From positions 10,682,001 through 10,746,000 of the forward strand of contig BSBN01001482.1 in the NCBI GenBank assembly GCA_027924645.1: a stretch of DNA of 64,000 nucleotides, in the 5' to 3' direction. This DNA comes from Cunninghamia lanceolata (taxonomy: Eukaryota; Streptophyta; Pinopsida; Cupressales; Cupressaceae). The translations under genes were made by a program, and so were the position numbers. The stretch's first letter is position 1. Every line of letters begins with the position of its first letter. A model generated the notes under the pieces. The model worked only from the letters and a program-made list of their open reading frames with translations, was not told the origin of the DNA and did no database searches. Below are positions 45,384 through 57,040 of the stretch, piece by piece.

Positions 45384-47122
45384 TGATGGGGAGGACTATG
45401 GACTTAGAAAACCTATCTTGACACAACACTTCAAGACCTATGTCATACCCCAAGTCTCCCTACCAATTTAAGTTCTCCTAGACATTTTCTACTCCAAAAT
45501 GTCTAATTCAACCTAAGCAATCTATTACAAAGGTGAAAGGCCTATTTGTTTGTTATTCCCAATACAGACCTTAATTTCTTGGCATGAGGCATTCTTCTTT
45601 GTCCTCACTGCTTCCAAGATTTCCAATTTCCAAGGCTTATAGCCTTCTTGAGCCCGTTGTCAACCCTCCTCTCTGGGTCTAGGGTTCTGATTGCTTGGTG
45701 CTCAATTCCTCCTACTCTATTTTTCATCCCTGCCTTTTTAGACTACAACTTGCATACCTAGCCGGGCTATAGCAGAGCTCATCTAGGACAAGTTCTTATT
45801 GTCTCTCATTGACAATCCAACCACTAACACCAATAGGAAAATAAGAAAGTAGATCTCTGCTTAATGGCCCTTCATGGCTGTACAAGGAAATTGCAGGGAC
45901 ATCAAGACAGAGACATTTTACACAAATAGAAACAAAAGAATAGAAACAAACTAACTACTCTACTTTTAATCGAGTTATGCCAGAATTCTATAGACAATGC
46001 ACAAATAGAGTCAAACTGTCAATGTTTTTATTCTGAGAGTTCTTTCTGTTTACATTCAATGTCTATTCTCCAACTTTTTTTCTTCCAACCGATTTACAAA
46101 AGCAAAAACTAGTTTTTATCTTATTCATCCTTTTTCTGTTATCAGACAGTTAGGGTTTTCTGTCTGTTCAATTAGGTTTTCTATGCATCCTTGAACCCAT
46201 CGATTCACATACATTATCAGAAAAACATGCTCTTCGCTCACTAATCATATTTCCCCTGTCGGCATGCTTTCTATCACAATACATTCCCCTTTGCATGTAC
46301 ATACAATGCCTTCGTGCAATATGTGGACCCGTGACCTTCATTTTCCAAATGTATGTTCCTTCACATATACATTCATTTGTATCATACAATATCAAAATAT
46401 GCATTCACCTTATCATCGGTATACATTTTCTTTATTCATCGCCTAAACTTACTACACACTACTCCCAATATGCATTGTATTGTCTTCACTTTCGGCAAGA
46501 CTCCTTCCATCGCTCAGACTTTGACCCTGTCTTTCGATCTTCATCTCACACCGATATGCCTCATATCCACTTCGCTATCGGCTAGATCTCCTATCATCAG
46601 CCACACTTCCATATCTTCTCCTGATGTCCATTCTTACTCCGATGGATTCACATTGCACATACAAACAACACTTGCGTGCATCTGGTGGGGTCCACAACTT
46701 ACACTTCCCTATGTATCTTATGGTCAATGTATCTCTATTCATACATTCACTGCATACATTACTAATATGCAAGAGGTGGGACCCATGCTCCTCAATCTTC
46801 CCTTGTATATAATGACCTTGTATCTCACGAATTGTATGTTCGTTCATTCATTTGCAACATACAAACCCCCCGATATACAAAGGTAGAAAACATACAAGTT
46901 GTACTGCCATACAAGCTATTCTACCATACAACTGATGTATACACATGACATGTCTTTGACATGCATATGATGTATATACAAAGAATGCATGTTCATGTTA
47001 TTGAACCCAAATGAACCCACTCCTTCATCGGTCCTGTGCCTTCCTATTTGAAAATCAAAAACATCACACCAAAAATGTGAAAGTATATACATGGGCTCCA
47101 AGTCCTTGGTGCTCCTGCACCA
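45384..47122 (-). repeat. G3 3' LTR
   Basis: The first part of the U3 (46.2-47.1 kb) is rich in TTGTAT, ATACAA and CATACAA motifs, like the cluster at 1.9-3.4 kb. The start TGGTGC-AGGA-GCACCA is a perfect 6-bp inverted repeat. Confidence 0.93.
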
Positions 47123-47134
47123 TACCCCCCTGTG
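47123..47134 (-). promoter_or_regulatory. G3 polypurine tract
   Basis: The minus strand reads CACAGGGGGGTA directly before the 3' LTR, 10 bases after the natural stop codon. Confidence 0.88.
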
Positions 47135-47143
47135 TGGAAAAAG

Positions 47144-48316
47144 TCAAGTCACCTCCAGTGACAACAAGGCAAAATCAATGCCCTGCTTCTTGAACTCAGA
47201 ATTTGCAACCCAGGTAGCCTCTGCTTCATGTATATGTTTCCATTTGATCAGATGCTCCATGTACATGCCATGTCTAGTCTATTTCTGCACTCGAGAATCC
47301 AGAATTTTCTTAGCCTGTGGTTTGAGTGTAGGGGGCAAGCTTACATCACTCACTGTCTGTGCAACCTCTAAACTAGATCCATCTGTTACTGGATGAGGAC
47401 CTTTATAATGTACCAGGTCCTGAACATTGAACACTAGTGAAATTGCCAAGTCTGCTGGCAAATCAGTCCTATAGGCATTGTTGCCATACTTGTTCAGAAT
47501 TCTGCAAGGACCAATCTGTCTCATCTGAAGTTTAGTTGGCATCCCTTTCTGCAATCTGGCTTTGTTCAAATGAGCCATGACTAAATCACCAATGTCAAAC
47601 TAAACATCCTTCCTGTGTGCATCTACCCTATCTTTGATTTTCTAGGTATTTTCCATCAATGTCTTCTTGACTTGGTCATGAATCTCCTTCATAGACTATA
47701 CAAAATCCTCTGCATGACCACTTCTATCTTCCATGTCTCCAAGATGTCAGAGTTCATATACACCTTGAGGATGCATTCCATACACTATCTCAAATGGACT
47801 TTTGCTAGTAGTCCTATTCACACTATCATTATAGGCAAATTCGGCTTGATAAATGACCTGATCCCAACTCTGTCCATATTCTTTCATCAAACACATTAAC
47901 AAGTTGCCCAACATCCTATTCACCACTTTTGTTTGGCCATCTGTCTATGGATGATATGTTGATCAAAAAGACAGGTTTGTTCCTAACCTTTGCCATAAAG
48001 TTTTCCAGAAGTGTCCCATAAACTTAGCATTTCTATTAGACACGATGCTTGCTGGAAGTCCATGAATCCTTATGACCTCTTTGAAAAACAAATGAGCTAT
48101 ATGACTGGCATCATGAGTCACCTTATAGGGAATTAAATGACTCATCTTGCTAAATCTATCAACAACTACAAAAATACTATCAAAACCAGTCTTAGTCTTT
48201 GGTAGACCAACTATAAAATCCATACTTACATAGTCCCATGGTCTGGAAGGTATGGGTAGTGGTTGATACAGTCCAGCATTTGAGGAAGTTCCCTTGGCCT
48301 TCTAACAGATGATACA
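47144..48316 (-). pseudogene. G3 integrase and chromodomain
   Basis: The order is C-I-I-C zinc remnant, core, GPY/F module (MRQIGPCRILNKYGNNAYR) and chromodomain (MYMEHLIKWKHIHEAEATW), ending at TGA 47144-47146. In the core, [13 protein letters not shown] keeps the first Asp. The second motif reads SNRNAKF for SDRDAKF, and the third GQTKVVNR for GQTEVVNR. Two of the three catalytic acids are therefore lost (Asp to Asn, Glu to Lys). In-frame stops include TAG at about 48302, TGA 47963-47965, TAG 47945-47947 and TAG 47279-47281. No frameshift is needed. Confidence 0.9.
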
Positions 48317-49180
48317 CTACTCCACATACTTTCTTATATCTTTGTGCATCTTCGGCCAATAGTAGAACCTCTGGACTAACTCCAATGTTTTGTCTAGACC
48401 AAAATGTCCACTCAAACTACCATTATGCTTCTCTTGTATGAGATTTTCTCTCATGGATCCTTTTGGTACACATAACTGTCCACCTTTGAATAGCAATCCC
48501 TGTTGCAATGTGTAATCTGCAAATTCACTATGAAAGTGATTTTCAAAATCTTGACAGACCTTGTATGCTTCAGTAAAATCTTCATCCTCTTTGTAGAGGA
48601 CTGTGAACTCTTCCATCCCTATGCTTCTTAAATGCATCTCTTGTACTGTAAGCAACCTCCTGCTTAAAGCATCTACTACCTTGTTGAGTTGTCCCTTCCT
48701 ATGCTTAATTGTGAATGTGTAGGACTGTAAGTACTCCATCCACTTGATATGCCTATGGCTCAACTTATCTTGTGAGTTCAGAAAACTCAAAGCTTGATTG
48801 TCTATATATACAACAAATTCCTTAGGTAGAAGATAATGCCTCCATTTTCTAAGTGCTTGGACTAGAGCATAGAGCTCCAAGTCATATGAAAAGTATTTTC
48901 TCTTTGCTTCATTTAGCCTCTCATTGAAAAAGGCTACTGGTCTATTCTCTTGGTTGAGTACTGCACCTACTGCAACATGACTAGCATCACATTCTAAAGT
49001 GAATAACTTATCAAAATTTGGTAGCACTAACACTGGCTGTGTGGCTACTTCTTTCTTCAACAACTCAAAACTCTTATTAGCTACTTGTGTCCATTGAAAC
49101 TTTGTTTTCACTCCACCTTTTATTGTATCAAGCATGGGTGCACAAATAGCACTAAAATTCTTTATGAATTTTCTATAAAA
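48317..49180 (-). pseudogene. G3 RNase H and integrase zinc domain
   Basis: RNase H motifs are FTLECDASHVAVGAVL, ELYALVQALRKW and YIDNQALSFL, then IKHRKGQLNKVVDALSRR. The integrase N-terminus has KHNGSLSGHFGLDKT (Cys-to-Asn-like change next to the His) and WPKMHKDIRKYVE. It is open for 272 codons, bounded by TAG at 49181 and 48317. The RNase H residues that I can see are intact. Confidence 0.92.
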
Positions 49181-50002
49181 CTAAGCTAAGCCATGAAAAC
49201 TTCTCACCTTAGTTGCTGCTCTGGGAGTGGGCCAATTCAATATGGCTTCTACCTTTGACTTGTCCATTTTCAATTCTCTTTTGGACAACACAAAACAAAG
49301 GTATACCAATTCCTGCTTCATGAATTCACACTTCTCCAAATTTATGGTTAGTTGGTTATCATGTAACTTTTTCAAAATAGTATTTACATGTTCAAGATGC
49401 TCTTCTTTAGTTTGACTAAAAATCAAGATGTCATCTAGATAAACAACTACAAATTTACCTGTATAGTCCTTGAGGACTTCATTCATGAGCCTCATGAATG
49501 TGCTGGGAGCATTTGATAAACCAAATGGCATAACAAGCCATTCAAACAGTCCTTCTATGGTCTTGAAGGCTATTTTCCACTCATCACCTTCCTTGATTCT
49601 GATCTGGTGATAACCACTTTTTAGATCTATCTTGGTGAAGTATTTAGCCCCTCCTAAACAGTCCATAAGATCTTCAATTCTGGGAATTGGAAATCTGTAC
49701 CTTATGGTGATCTTATTGATAGCTCTAGAGTCTGTGCATAGTCTCCATGTTCCTCCTTTCTTTGGTGCCAACACTGTAGGCACTGCACAAGGACTTATGC
49801 TTTTTCTAATCAATCCTTGGTCAATCAACTCTTGTACCTGTCTAGCTGTCTCCTTATGTTATTTTGTATTCATCTTGTAAGGAGCTTTGTTAGGTAGAGA
49901 TCCTCCTAGAATCAGATCTATCTGATGGCTAATAGTTCTTTGTGGAGGTAGTGTTGCTAGTGTTCCATCACTAATGATGTCCTTATACTGTTCCAGTATA
50001 GT
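49181..50002 (-). pseudogene. G3 reverse transcriptase
   Basis: It has [58 protein letters not shown] and the catalytic YLDDILIF ([11 protein letters not shown]). The palm is complete. Upstream, TILEQYKDIISDG leads in after a TAG at 50003, and a TAA lies at about 49863 in MNTK-HKET where Gln is likely. The 3' end is a TAG at 49181 in FHGLA-FYRKF. Confidence 0.94.
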
Positions 50003-50758
50003 CTATACCTCTTTTAGGACCACTACCTTCTTGTCTTTTTGCTCCTCCTTAGGCTTTAGTATGATAGCATAGCCAATACCATCCTCCTTAAGAGTGTTCA
50101 AAAACTCTTTACCACTCACAATTAAGACATTAGGACTTTTTGTCTTATTTGCTTCTTCATCTTCCAATGATTGAATTTTATAGGTGACACCATCTTTTTG
50201 AAAAGAATATGCATTCTTCTCACGATCATGTATGGCCTTCCAGTCATATTGCCATGGTCTGCCCAATAAGAGATGACATGCATCCATGTGTAGGATATCA
50301 TAGAGTACCTTGTCTTTATATCCACCTATACCAAACTCTACCCAAGTTTGCTCATTGACTATCACATGTTGACCTTTATTTAACCATGTGACTCTATATG
50401 GATTTGAATGAGGTATTCTTTGCAAATTTAATTTTCTAACTGCTTCATCTAACACTATTTTATCAATAGACCCTGAGTCTATGATTACTTGACATACCTT
50501 ATTCATAATCTTGCATCTGATTCTGAATAAAGCTCTCATTTGGCTTGGTTCAGCTTTCACCAGTTCTTTGATCAAAGTTCTCCTTACCATGATGTTCTCT
50601 CCCACTTCTGAGGCTAGACTGACTTCAAGTGATTTGCTGCTTGAAGCATCATCTTGTACATAATGATTTCTTTTATCAACTCCTTGAGAAGAAGATGTGC
50701 CCTTATCAAGACACCTATATGCTGGATGGCCTAATTGACCACAATTGTAGCATTTCAT
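50003..50758 (-). pseudogene. G3 zinc knuckle and protease
   Basis: It is 251 codons open, starting MKCYNCGQLGHPAYRC (an intact CX2CX4HX4C knuckle). The retropepsin-like domain has VCQVIIDSGSIDKIV (DSG intact) and ACHLLLGRPWQYDWKA, the same family as G1 and G2. It ends VVVLKEV before TAG 50003-50005. It is in frame with gag and RT. Confidence 0.92.
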
Positions 50759-50827
50759 AGTGGCAAAGTAGGATCCTCTACCTGATCCTCCTGATCTTCC
50801 TCTGTTAGATCCCCTTCCTCGATAGTT

Positions 50828-51775
50828 TCATCTACTACTACTAGTCTTTCCACTCTTCTCTGTGAGTTTGGATTCTCCTTGGGGCCTTTGATCAATGTTC
50901 CTACCACCATAATTTCCTCTTCCTCTGCTGTCTCCACCTCTTCCTCTTAATCTGCTGCTTGACTCTTGTTTCTTCTTGCCCTTCTCCTCTACCTTGAGTG
51001 CTAGCTGGTAACATTGATGCACTGTTGTAGGGTTGAATAAGCTGATTTCCTCTTGAATACTCCACCTCAAACCATTGAGATATCTTGCCACTTTTACATT
51101 TTCATCTTCCATCACCTTAGACCTCAGGCATAGTTTTTGAAACTCCTTAGTGTATGCATTGACATCTAATTCTCTTTGTCTCAAATTTTGTCATTTCTTG
51201 TGCAACTACACTTCATAATCTCCAGGCATGTAGACTTCTTTGACTTTAGCCACCATACCTTTCCACGTAGCTATAGGTTTCTTGCCTTCTTTTTCTCTTT
51301 TAGTTTGAACAAATTTCCACCATGTCAAAGTAGCTCCTCTGAGTCTTGATTTAGCCACCTTCACCTTTTGTGCTTCAGTCACTCCATCACATTCAAAGTG
51401 ATTTTCTATACCTTCTATCCATTCCATAACCAAATCAGGTTCCATCTTTCCACTAAAAAGAGGAACTCCTTCCAATGTCTTACCACTCATGGCTTTTAAG
51501 GCCTTCAAGAAAGGTTCTTCTTCCATCTTAGGATCAGGTGTGGGCTCTTCATCTTCTACAGACACACCTCTTTCCTTACCTTCAGAATTTTTAATCTTCT
51601 GACTGACTTCTTCAGTCTTTTCCATCATTACACCCAGTTTACTTTCCATTTCTGCCAATCTTTCCTGTAGGATCCTATTCTCCTCTTCTTGTTCATCAAC
51701 CTTCTTTGCCAATTCTGCGCTAGTCACCATCTTCTTGGATGAACCTACAGACTCACTCAAACTCGGTGATGACAT
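50828..51775 (-). pseudogene. G3 gag
   Basis: ATG at 51773-51775 (MSSPSLSESVGSSKK) lies 43 bases inside the primer site. Residues about 20-60 form a coiled coil (ELAKKVDEQEEENRILQ). The gag domain has LVMEWIEGIENHFECDG, RLRGATLTWWKFV, LRQRELDVNAYTKEF and ARYLNGLRWSIQEEI, then an RG-rich tail. Two stops (TAG 51206, TGA about 51191) lie in EV-LHKK-QNLRQ, where relatives have Gln and a basic residue. Another TGA lies at 50828. Confidence 0.9.
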
Positions 51776-51818
51776 ACTTCTTCTATTCTAATCTAAGAAT
51801 AGCCCAAATCTTTAACTT

Positions 51819-51830
51819 GCTTTGATACCA
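51819..51830 (-). promoter_or_regulatory. G3 primer-binding site
   Basis: The minus strand reads TGGTATCAAAGC, as in G1, three bases from the 5' LTR edge. It is an initiator-Met type with one change. Confidence 0.88.
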
Positions 51831-51833
51831 ATT

Positions 51834-53564
51834 TGATGGGGAGGAATATGGACTTAGAAAACCTATCTTGACACAACACTTCAAGACCTATGTCATTCCG
51901 CAAGTCTTCCTACCAATTTAAGTTCTCCTAGACATTTTCTACCCCAAAATGTCTAATTCAACCTAAGCAATCTATTACAAAGGTGAAAGGCCTATTTGTC
52001 TGTTATTCCCAATACGGACCTTACTTTCTTGGCATGAGGCATTCTTCTTTGTCCTCACTACTTCCAAGATTTCCAATTTCCAAGGCTTATAGCCTTCTTG
52101 AGCCCGTTATCAACCCTCCTCTCTGGGTCTAGGGTTCTGATTGCTTGGTGCTCAATTCCTCCTACTCTATTTTTCACCCCTGCTTTTTTAGACTACAACT
52201 TGCATACATAGTCGGGCTATAGCAGAGCTCGCCTAGGACAATTTCTTATTGTCTCTCATTGACAATACAACCACTAACACCAATAGGAAAATAAGAAAGT
52301 AGATCTCTGCTTGATGGCCCTCCATGACTGTACAAGGAAATTGCAAGGACATCAAGACAGAGACATTTTGTATAAATAGAAATAAAAGAATAGAAACAAA
52401 CTGACTACTCTACTTTAAATCGAGTTATGCCAGAATTCTACAGACAATGCACAAATAGATTCAAACTGTCAATGTTCTTTTTCTGAGAGTTCTTTCTGTT
52501 TACATTCGATGTCTATTCTCCAACTTTTTTTCTTCCAACTGATTTAGAAAAGCAAAAACTAGTTTTTATCTTATTCGTCCTTTTTTTGTTATCAGACAGT
52601 TAGGGTTTTCTGTCTGTTCGATTAGGTTTTCTATGCATCCTTGAACCCATCAGTTCACATACATTATCAGCAAAACATGCTCTTCACTCACCGATCATAT
52701 TTCCCCTATCGGCATGCTTTCTATTGCGATACATTCCCCTTTGCATGTAGATACAATGCCTTCGTGCAATATGTGGACCCATGACCTTCATTTTCCAAAT
52801 GTATGTTCCTTCGCATATACATTCGTTTGTATCATACAATATCAAAATATGCATTCACTTTATCATCAGCAAGATAATCTATTGTCTTATTGACATATAC
52901 ATTTGCTTTATTCATCGCCCAAACTTACTACACACTCCTCCCGATATGCATTGCATTGTCTTCGCTTTCAGCAAGACTCCTTCCGTCACTTAGACTTTGA
53001 CCCTGTCTTCTGATCTTCATCTCACACTGATATGCCTCATATCCACTTCTCTATCAGCCAGATCTCCTATTCTCGGCCACACTTCCATATCTTCTCCCGA
53101 TGTCCATTCTTACTCCGACGGATCCACATTGCATATCAAAACAACATTTGCGTGCATCTGGTGGGGTTTCCCTATGTATCTTATGGTCAATGTATCTCCA
53201 TTCATACATTCACCGCATACATTAGTAATATGCAAGAGGTGGGACCCATGCTCCTCAATCTTCCCTTGTATCTCATGACCTTGTATCTCACAAACTGTAT
53301 GTTCAAACCCCCTGATATACAAAGGTAGAAAATATACAAGTTGTACCGCCATACAAGCTGTTCCGCCATACAACTGACGTATACACATGACATGTCTTAG
53401 ACATTTAGATGATGTATATACATAGAATGCATGTTCATGTTATTAAACCCAAATGAACCCACTCCTTCATCGGTCCCACACCTTCCTATTTGAAAATCAA
53501 AAACATCACACCAAAAATGTGAAAGTATATACATGGGCTCCAAGCCCTTGGTGCTCCTGCACCA
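51834..53564 (-). repeat. G3 5' LTR
   Basis: It starts TGATGGGGAGG on the plus strand and ends GCTCCTGCACCA, followed by AGATC. Compared with the 3' LTR it has an extra ~30-base stretch around 52870-52900 and a deletion near 53166 and 53290. Both lie in the motif-rich U3. Confidence 0.93.
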
Positions 53565-53950
53565 AGATCCTTGGTCAACTAAGTGTTAATGCCACATAGG
53601 AGAGAGAAAGGTAACAACACCACCTTGACCTACTTCATGGTTACCACATAAGAAATGACTAGAAGACCAAATAACATGACAAGCTGTAAAAAATAAGAAA
53701 CCAAAAATTGTAACCCCTTGTAAATAGAGAATGTCTAGACTTGAAAATTGGAGTTGAGCATCATGAAAAGAGTACTTCCTTGGAAGGTCTATTAGAACTC
53801 AAACATCCCAGGAGACACAATTCATAAATGAGTGTCAAGAGTCATCTCCTCATTATCTAGCTCATCAATTGTAGAATAACTATTCTATAGAATAGATTAA
53901 TTGGTGTCAAAATTTCCTATCTAGAAGTTGAGTTGAATTGGTTGTCCTTT
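53565..53950 (-). pseudogene. LINE endonuclease N-terminus, segment 1
   Basis: The minus strand gives, across frames, SWDV, LQFSSLDILYLQ (DIxxLQETK in relatives), a Trp-poor middle, and GQGGVVTFLSPMW (GGVVTLFSP). This is the start of an L1-type APE endonuclease, with the key Glu of QETK lost. It joins 45383 across G3. It has many stops. Confidence 0.75.
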
Positions 53951-55150
53951 CTTTGGTACAAAGTCTCTCTCTTTGAGTCATCTTGGTGGGCTATGGAACT
54001 TTCGTCAAACATTTAAAGGAGGGGAAGCATGTCGAGCATCAATGGTTGGTGGTTGAGACAAAACTGATGTATCTAGTAGAGTTCTTACAAATTTCACCTC
54101 ACTAGTAGTCTCTCTAAGAGAGTAGAGCTCAAGTTTCCTTAAATCTAGAGGTTTTGAAATAGTCTTCAAAACCTAACCTCTAGATCTTGAAGATGGATTG
54201 GGGGTAGGATTATTATTACTAGAGCTCTTAGTTTTTTAACAAACCACTATAACCCATCCTTCCTCTTTTTTGTAGAAGGTGGTGACCTAGAGATGGATGG
54301 TGTGGAGGGTTTTAGACAAGGAGAAGCCAAGGGACAATCCTAAATCTTGTGTTAAGAGGATTGACACTGATGATAGGTATTCTATAGAATGAAATAGAGA
54401 TTGTGTTTAGTGTATCTCATTTGACCAATTTGGAAATCAATCGATTATTTTAGGTCCTTGGATAAATCTACCTCAACATAGATCTGTCATTCAAGACAAG
54501 TCGAATAGAACCATTTTGATTCAACACCAACCATAGATCCTAAAAAAGAGGCTATCTGGATCAAAAATTCTAGCATGGAAAGGGCAACCCAGGTAACTTA
54601 ACCCAAATGGGGACCCTATGAAACTTATTATCAGATATGACAATGTCTCAAGTCTAGAGTTTAAAACTAACAAAGAGGAATATACAAGCTAAGGGCCATA
54701 GCTAAGGGTAGCCTCAACATCATTAGCTTCAATAGAGAAATAAAACATCTTTAGTAAGGTTTTGCATGGCATCTAGAGGAATCCCATGCAGGACCTAAGC
54801 CATATTGACCTAGTCTATGAGCATGTTTTTAAGGGGGACTCTACAAAAGAATACCTTACCAAGGTAAATGTTTCTAACCAGTGATATGCATTATCAAATT
54901 TAGGAATCAAAAGAATAGCATCCATGGGTGTTTCAAGACATGTACTTCATGTAACATCTTTGGAACAAATTTCATAGGTCACTTGAGCAAGGATGCCATT
55001 ATTTGTCATTGTTGAACCTTCAACTCCAACAATAACAACTATGGAGGAAACAAATATTGAGGCCATTTAAAGAGGGTGAAAATCACTTGTAGGTGTGGCA
55101 ATGTAAGTGGTGTCACAAAAAATGTTAAAAGAAACAACAAACTATTTCTT
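53951..55150 (-). pseudogene. LINE ORF1 (DUF4283-like, CCHC)
   Basis: Pieces on the minus strand fit the RNA-binding ORF1 of plant L1 elements. Examples are YLGKVFFCRVPLKN near 54850, MHGIPLDAMQNL-like, a stretch matching PIWVKLPGLPF near 54590, IYVEVDLSK near 54470, and a zinc-knuckle-like CQSS-HKI-DCPL near 54340. A Pro/Ser/Lys-rich tail follows. Stops are frequent. The 5' end is placed near 55150, where the sequence becomes AT-rich and featureless. Confidence 0.6.
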
Positions 55151-55760
55151 TCTGAAGCAATATAACATGGACACAAGAAAAGCCAATAAAACCTAGCCAA
55201 ATATTAACTTTTCACCTATTGCATAATTTTTAAATATCCATTGTTATTTCAAAAACTAAGTGCCTAATCTCTTTATTCACACACTTTATTATTCTTGACT
55301 ATCATATATTTAATTTAAGTTAATTGTGACTAATTTACTTGGATTTATTTAACTAGTCTAAATATTAAGAGTTATTTTATTTTACTTTAGAACTATTTGA
55401 AGCAGTACATGTGTACATGGAAACATAAACTTTAATTTTTAGTTAACAATTATTTTGATTTATCTTATCTACATTGGTTACTTTATGCAACTTTTAGTTT
55501 TACTTTTGGAAAAGTCACTATTAATTATTTAGATAAATATTTTGGTAATGTATAATAATATGTTTTATTTGTATATTTATAATTTTATAGTTTTATTTTT
55601 TCTATTATATATAGTTATATTTTGTTTTTTATGTACATGATCACAACATGAAGCTTCTTGTAGATTGTGTTTAGTGTAATTAACATTAAAAATTCAAGTA
55701 CAAAGCCAAAAAACTAGAAAAATTTCCTGTGTCCAAAATTAATTTTTAGATAGTCAATCT
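55151..55760. other. AT-rich stretch, nothing recognised
   Basis: It is strongly AT-rich with short TTTAT and TATATA runs. No ORF, terminal repeat or motif is supported. Confidence 0.6.
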
Positions 55761-55888
55761 ATATATATTTGGGACTTCCAGATGCAATGGTGAGGTCCAT
55801 TTGGCTCCACAATGCAATGTTGATATGGCTTGGTGCTAGATTCAATACAAATTGGGAAGGGACTTGCATGCTCACTCTGATACCAAGT
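55761..55888 (-). mobile_element. Short internal stub of a Copia element with primer site
   Basis: The minus strand reads TGGTATCAGAGT at 55874-55885, three bases inside the LTR at 55889, matching the initiator-Met complement. Beyond it about 110 bases of interior remain (TGGCTTGGTGCTAGATTC region). They hold a gag-like start ending in TATATAT-rich DNA at about 55761. No coding domain is left. Confidence 0.6.
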
Positions 55889-56227
55889 TGGAACAGTCAA
55901 GATCAACTTACAAAATCAAGAACACTTACACAAAGTAGAACATACATAAAAAAAAGACAATAACTATCAACAAGATCCAAAATATGGAGCATAATGAAAT
56001 ATACAAAGAGACATTGCATATAAAGGCAAGGTTGATGAGGTGAGATGGTAGGACACAAAGACTAACTACCCATCGAAAGATGTGACACATGTGGACTCAC
56101 TTGAGACATGTGTGAGGACACATGTGTGCAAATGAGGTGAGACAAAAGTCTAAATAACCCTCAAGAGAGCTTACGTGTAATTGGACCTAGTCAAGCTAGA
56201 TGGGTAAAAGTTATTTTCACACTAACA
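55889..56227 (-). repeat. Short Copia-type 5' LTR, 339 bp
   Basis: On the minus strand it starts TGTTAGTGTG and ends GACTGTTCCA, with a TATA-like CCTTTATATG near 56020-56030. The size and primer site fit a Copia element unrelated to C1-C3. The 3' LTR is absent and no target duplication can be shown. Confidence 0.65.
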
Positions 56228-56665
56228 ATTAACATTAAAATTTCATTTATTATCTTACAAAAATAGTATAGATATCTTAAATACATCTATCTAGAAGACC
56301 CCAGAGATATAATCTTGAAGTGTCTATATTGATATATCTTGACATTTTTTATTAGATGTGTTTAAGGTATCTATGCTAGTTTAAAATATACATACTATTA
56401 TACATTACATTATCATTTAAAGCTATCTACCAAAATTGCTACATACACACAGACACATAAATAGGTAAACAATAGATACTTGAAAATACATATAGACATT
56501 ATTTATTTAATTTTAAACTAAGAGCTATTTTATTTTAGATGTTACTTACTTTATACTTTATTGAAAAACTATTTTAGTTTTTTATATGAATATCATTTTT
56601 AATATCTATCTAAATTACTAAACAGATGCACACATAAATAGGTAAGTAGATAGATAAGAAAAGGT
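56228..56665. other. AT-rich stretch, nothing recognised
   Basis: This is AT-rich DNA with short ATAGATA and CACACA words. No coding or element structure is seen. Confidence 0.6.
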
Positions 56666-56676
56666 ATAAAGACTAA

Positions 56677-57040
56677 TTTTTTTTTAGTTTGGGTATACCT
56701 GTGTTTTTAGCCCGGTCTGGACCCAAAGAGACCCTTATAGGGGATCTCTTCCCATGGCTTTATCTCCGCCTAAGACTACAACTTGGGGGTCTCTATCCCC
56801 AATGGGCATTATCACTCGTGCATTAGAGCCCTTAGTTCAAATCTGCAAGCTCATTGGCCCAGCGGAGGCCCACAGCTTGTGAGCACACCAGCCTAGCGGA
56901 GGATGCAGGAAGGGTCCTACGAGAATGAAAACCCAGTGAAGGCACAAGGCCTGCAAGCTCATTGGCCTAGCAGGGATTTGAACCCGAGTTGTGATCACCA
57001 CAACCAAGTGAAATCACCACCACGTTGTGCCTCGAAGGGC
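56677..57040 (-). mobile_element. tRNA-derived SINE
   Basis: A 364-base GC-richer block sits in AT-rich surroundings. The 11-bp duplication ATAAAGACTAA lies at 56666-56676 and 57041-57051. On the minus strand it starts GCCCTTCGAGG, has a pol III B box GGTTCAAATCC at 56974-56984, and ends in an A tail (nine A, from 56677-56685). A degenerate A box may lie near GTGGTGGTGATTTC (57010-57025). GCAAGCTCATTGGCC occurs twice (about 56846 and 56954), so the body has an internal duplication. These are the hallmarks of a SINE mobilised by a LINE. The family is not recognised. Confidence 0.82.

Larger units (their letters stand above)
45384..53564 (-). mobile_element. Full-length Gypsy element G3
   Basis: The LTRs of 1739 and 1731 bases start TGGTGCAGGAGCACCA and end CCTCCCCATCA on the minus strand. 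The target duplication AGATC lies at 45379-45383 and 53565-53569. The interior is 4.7 kb with a primer site, a PPT and one reading frame of 1544 codons in Gypsy order with a chromodomain. It lies inside the LINE endonuclease. It is related to G2 by domain layout, gag and LTR start, but has different LTR bodies. It has many nonsense changes, so it is inactive. Confidence 0.95.

Noticed and set aside
46264..46886. Plus-strand ORFs of 60-177 aa in the G3 LTR
   Set aside because: They lie in U3 and overlap in several frames, are not matched by the other LTR at equal length, and have no domain.
55677..56240. AATTAACATTAAAA at about 55678 and 56227 on either side of the short Copia LTR
   Set aside because: It looks like a target duplication, but 14 bases is too long for an LTR element, it does not sit at the other element end, and AT-rich DNA makes it likely by chance.
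56900..57040. Possible true tRNA gene on the minus strand
   Set aside because: Only a B box and weak A box. The A tail and 11-bp direct repeats show a SINE, and no cloverleaf could be drawn by eye.
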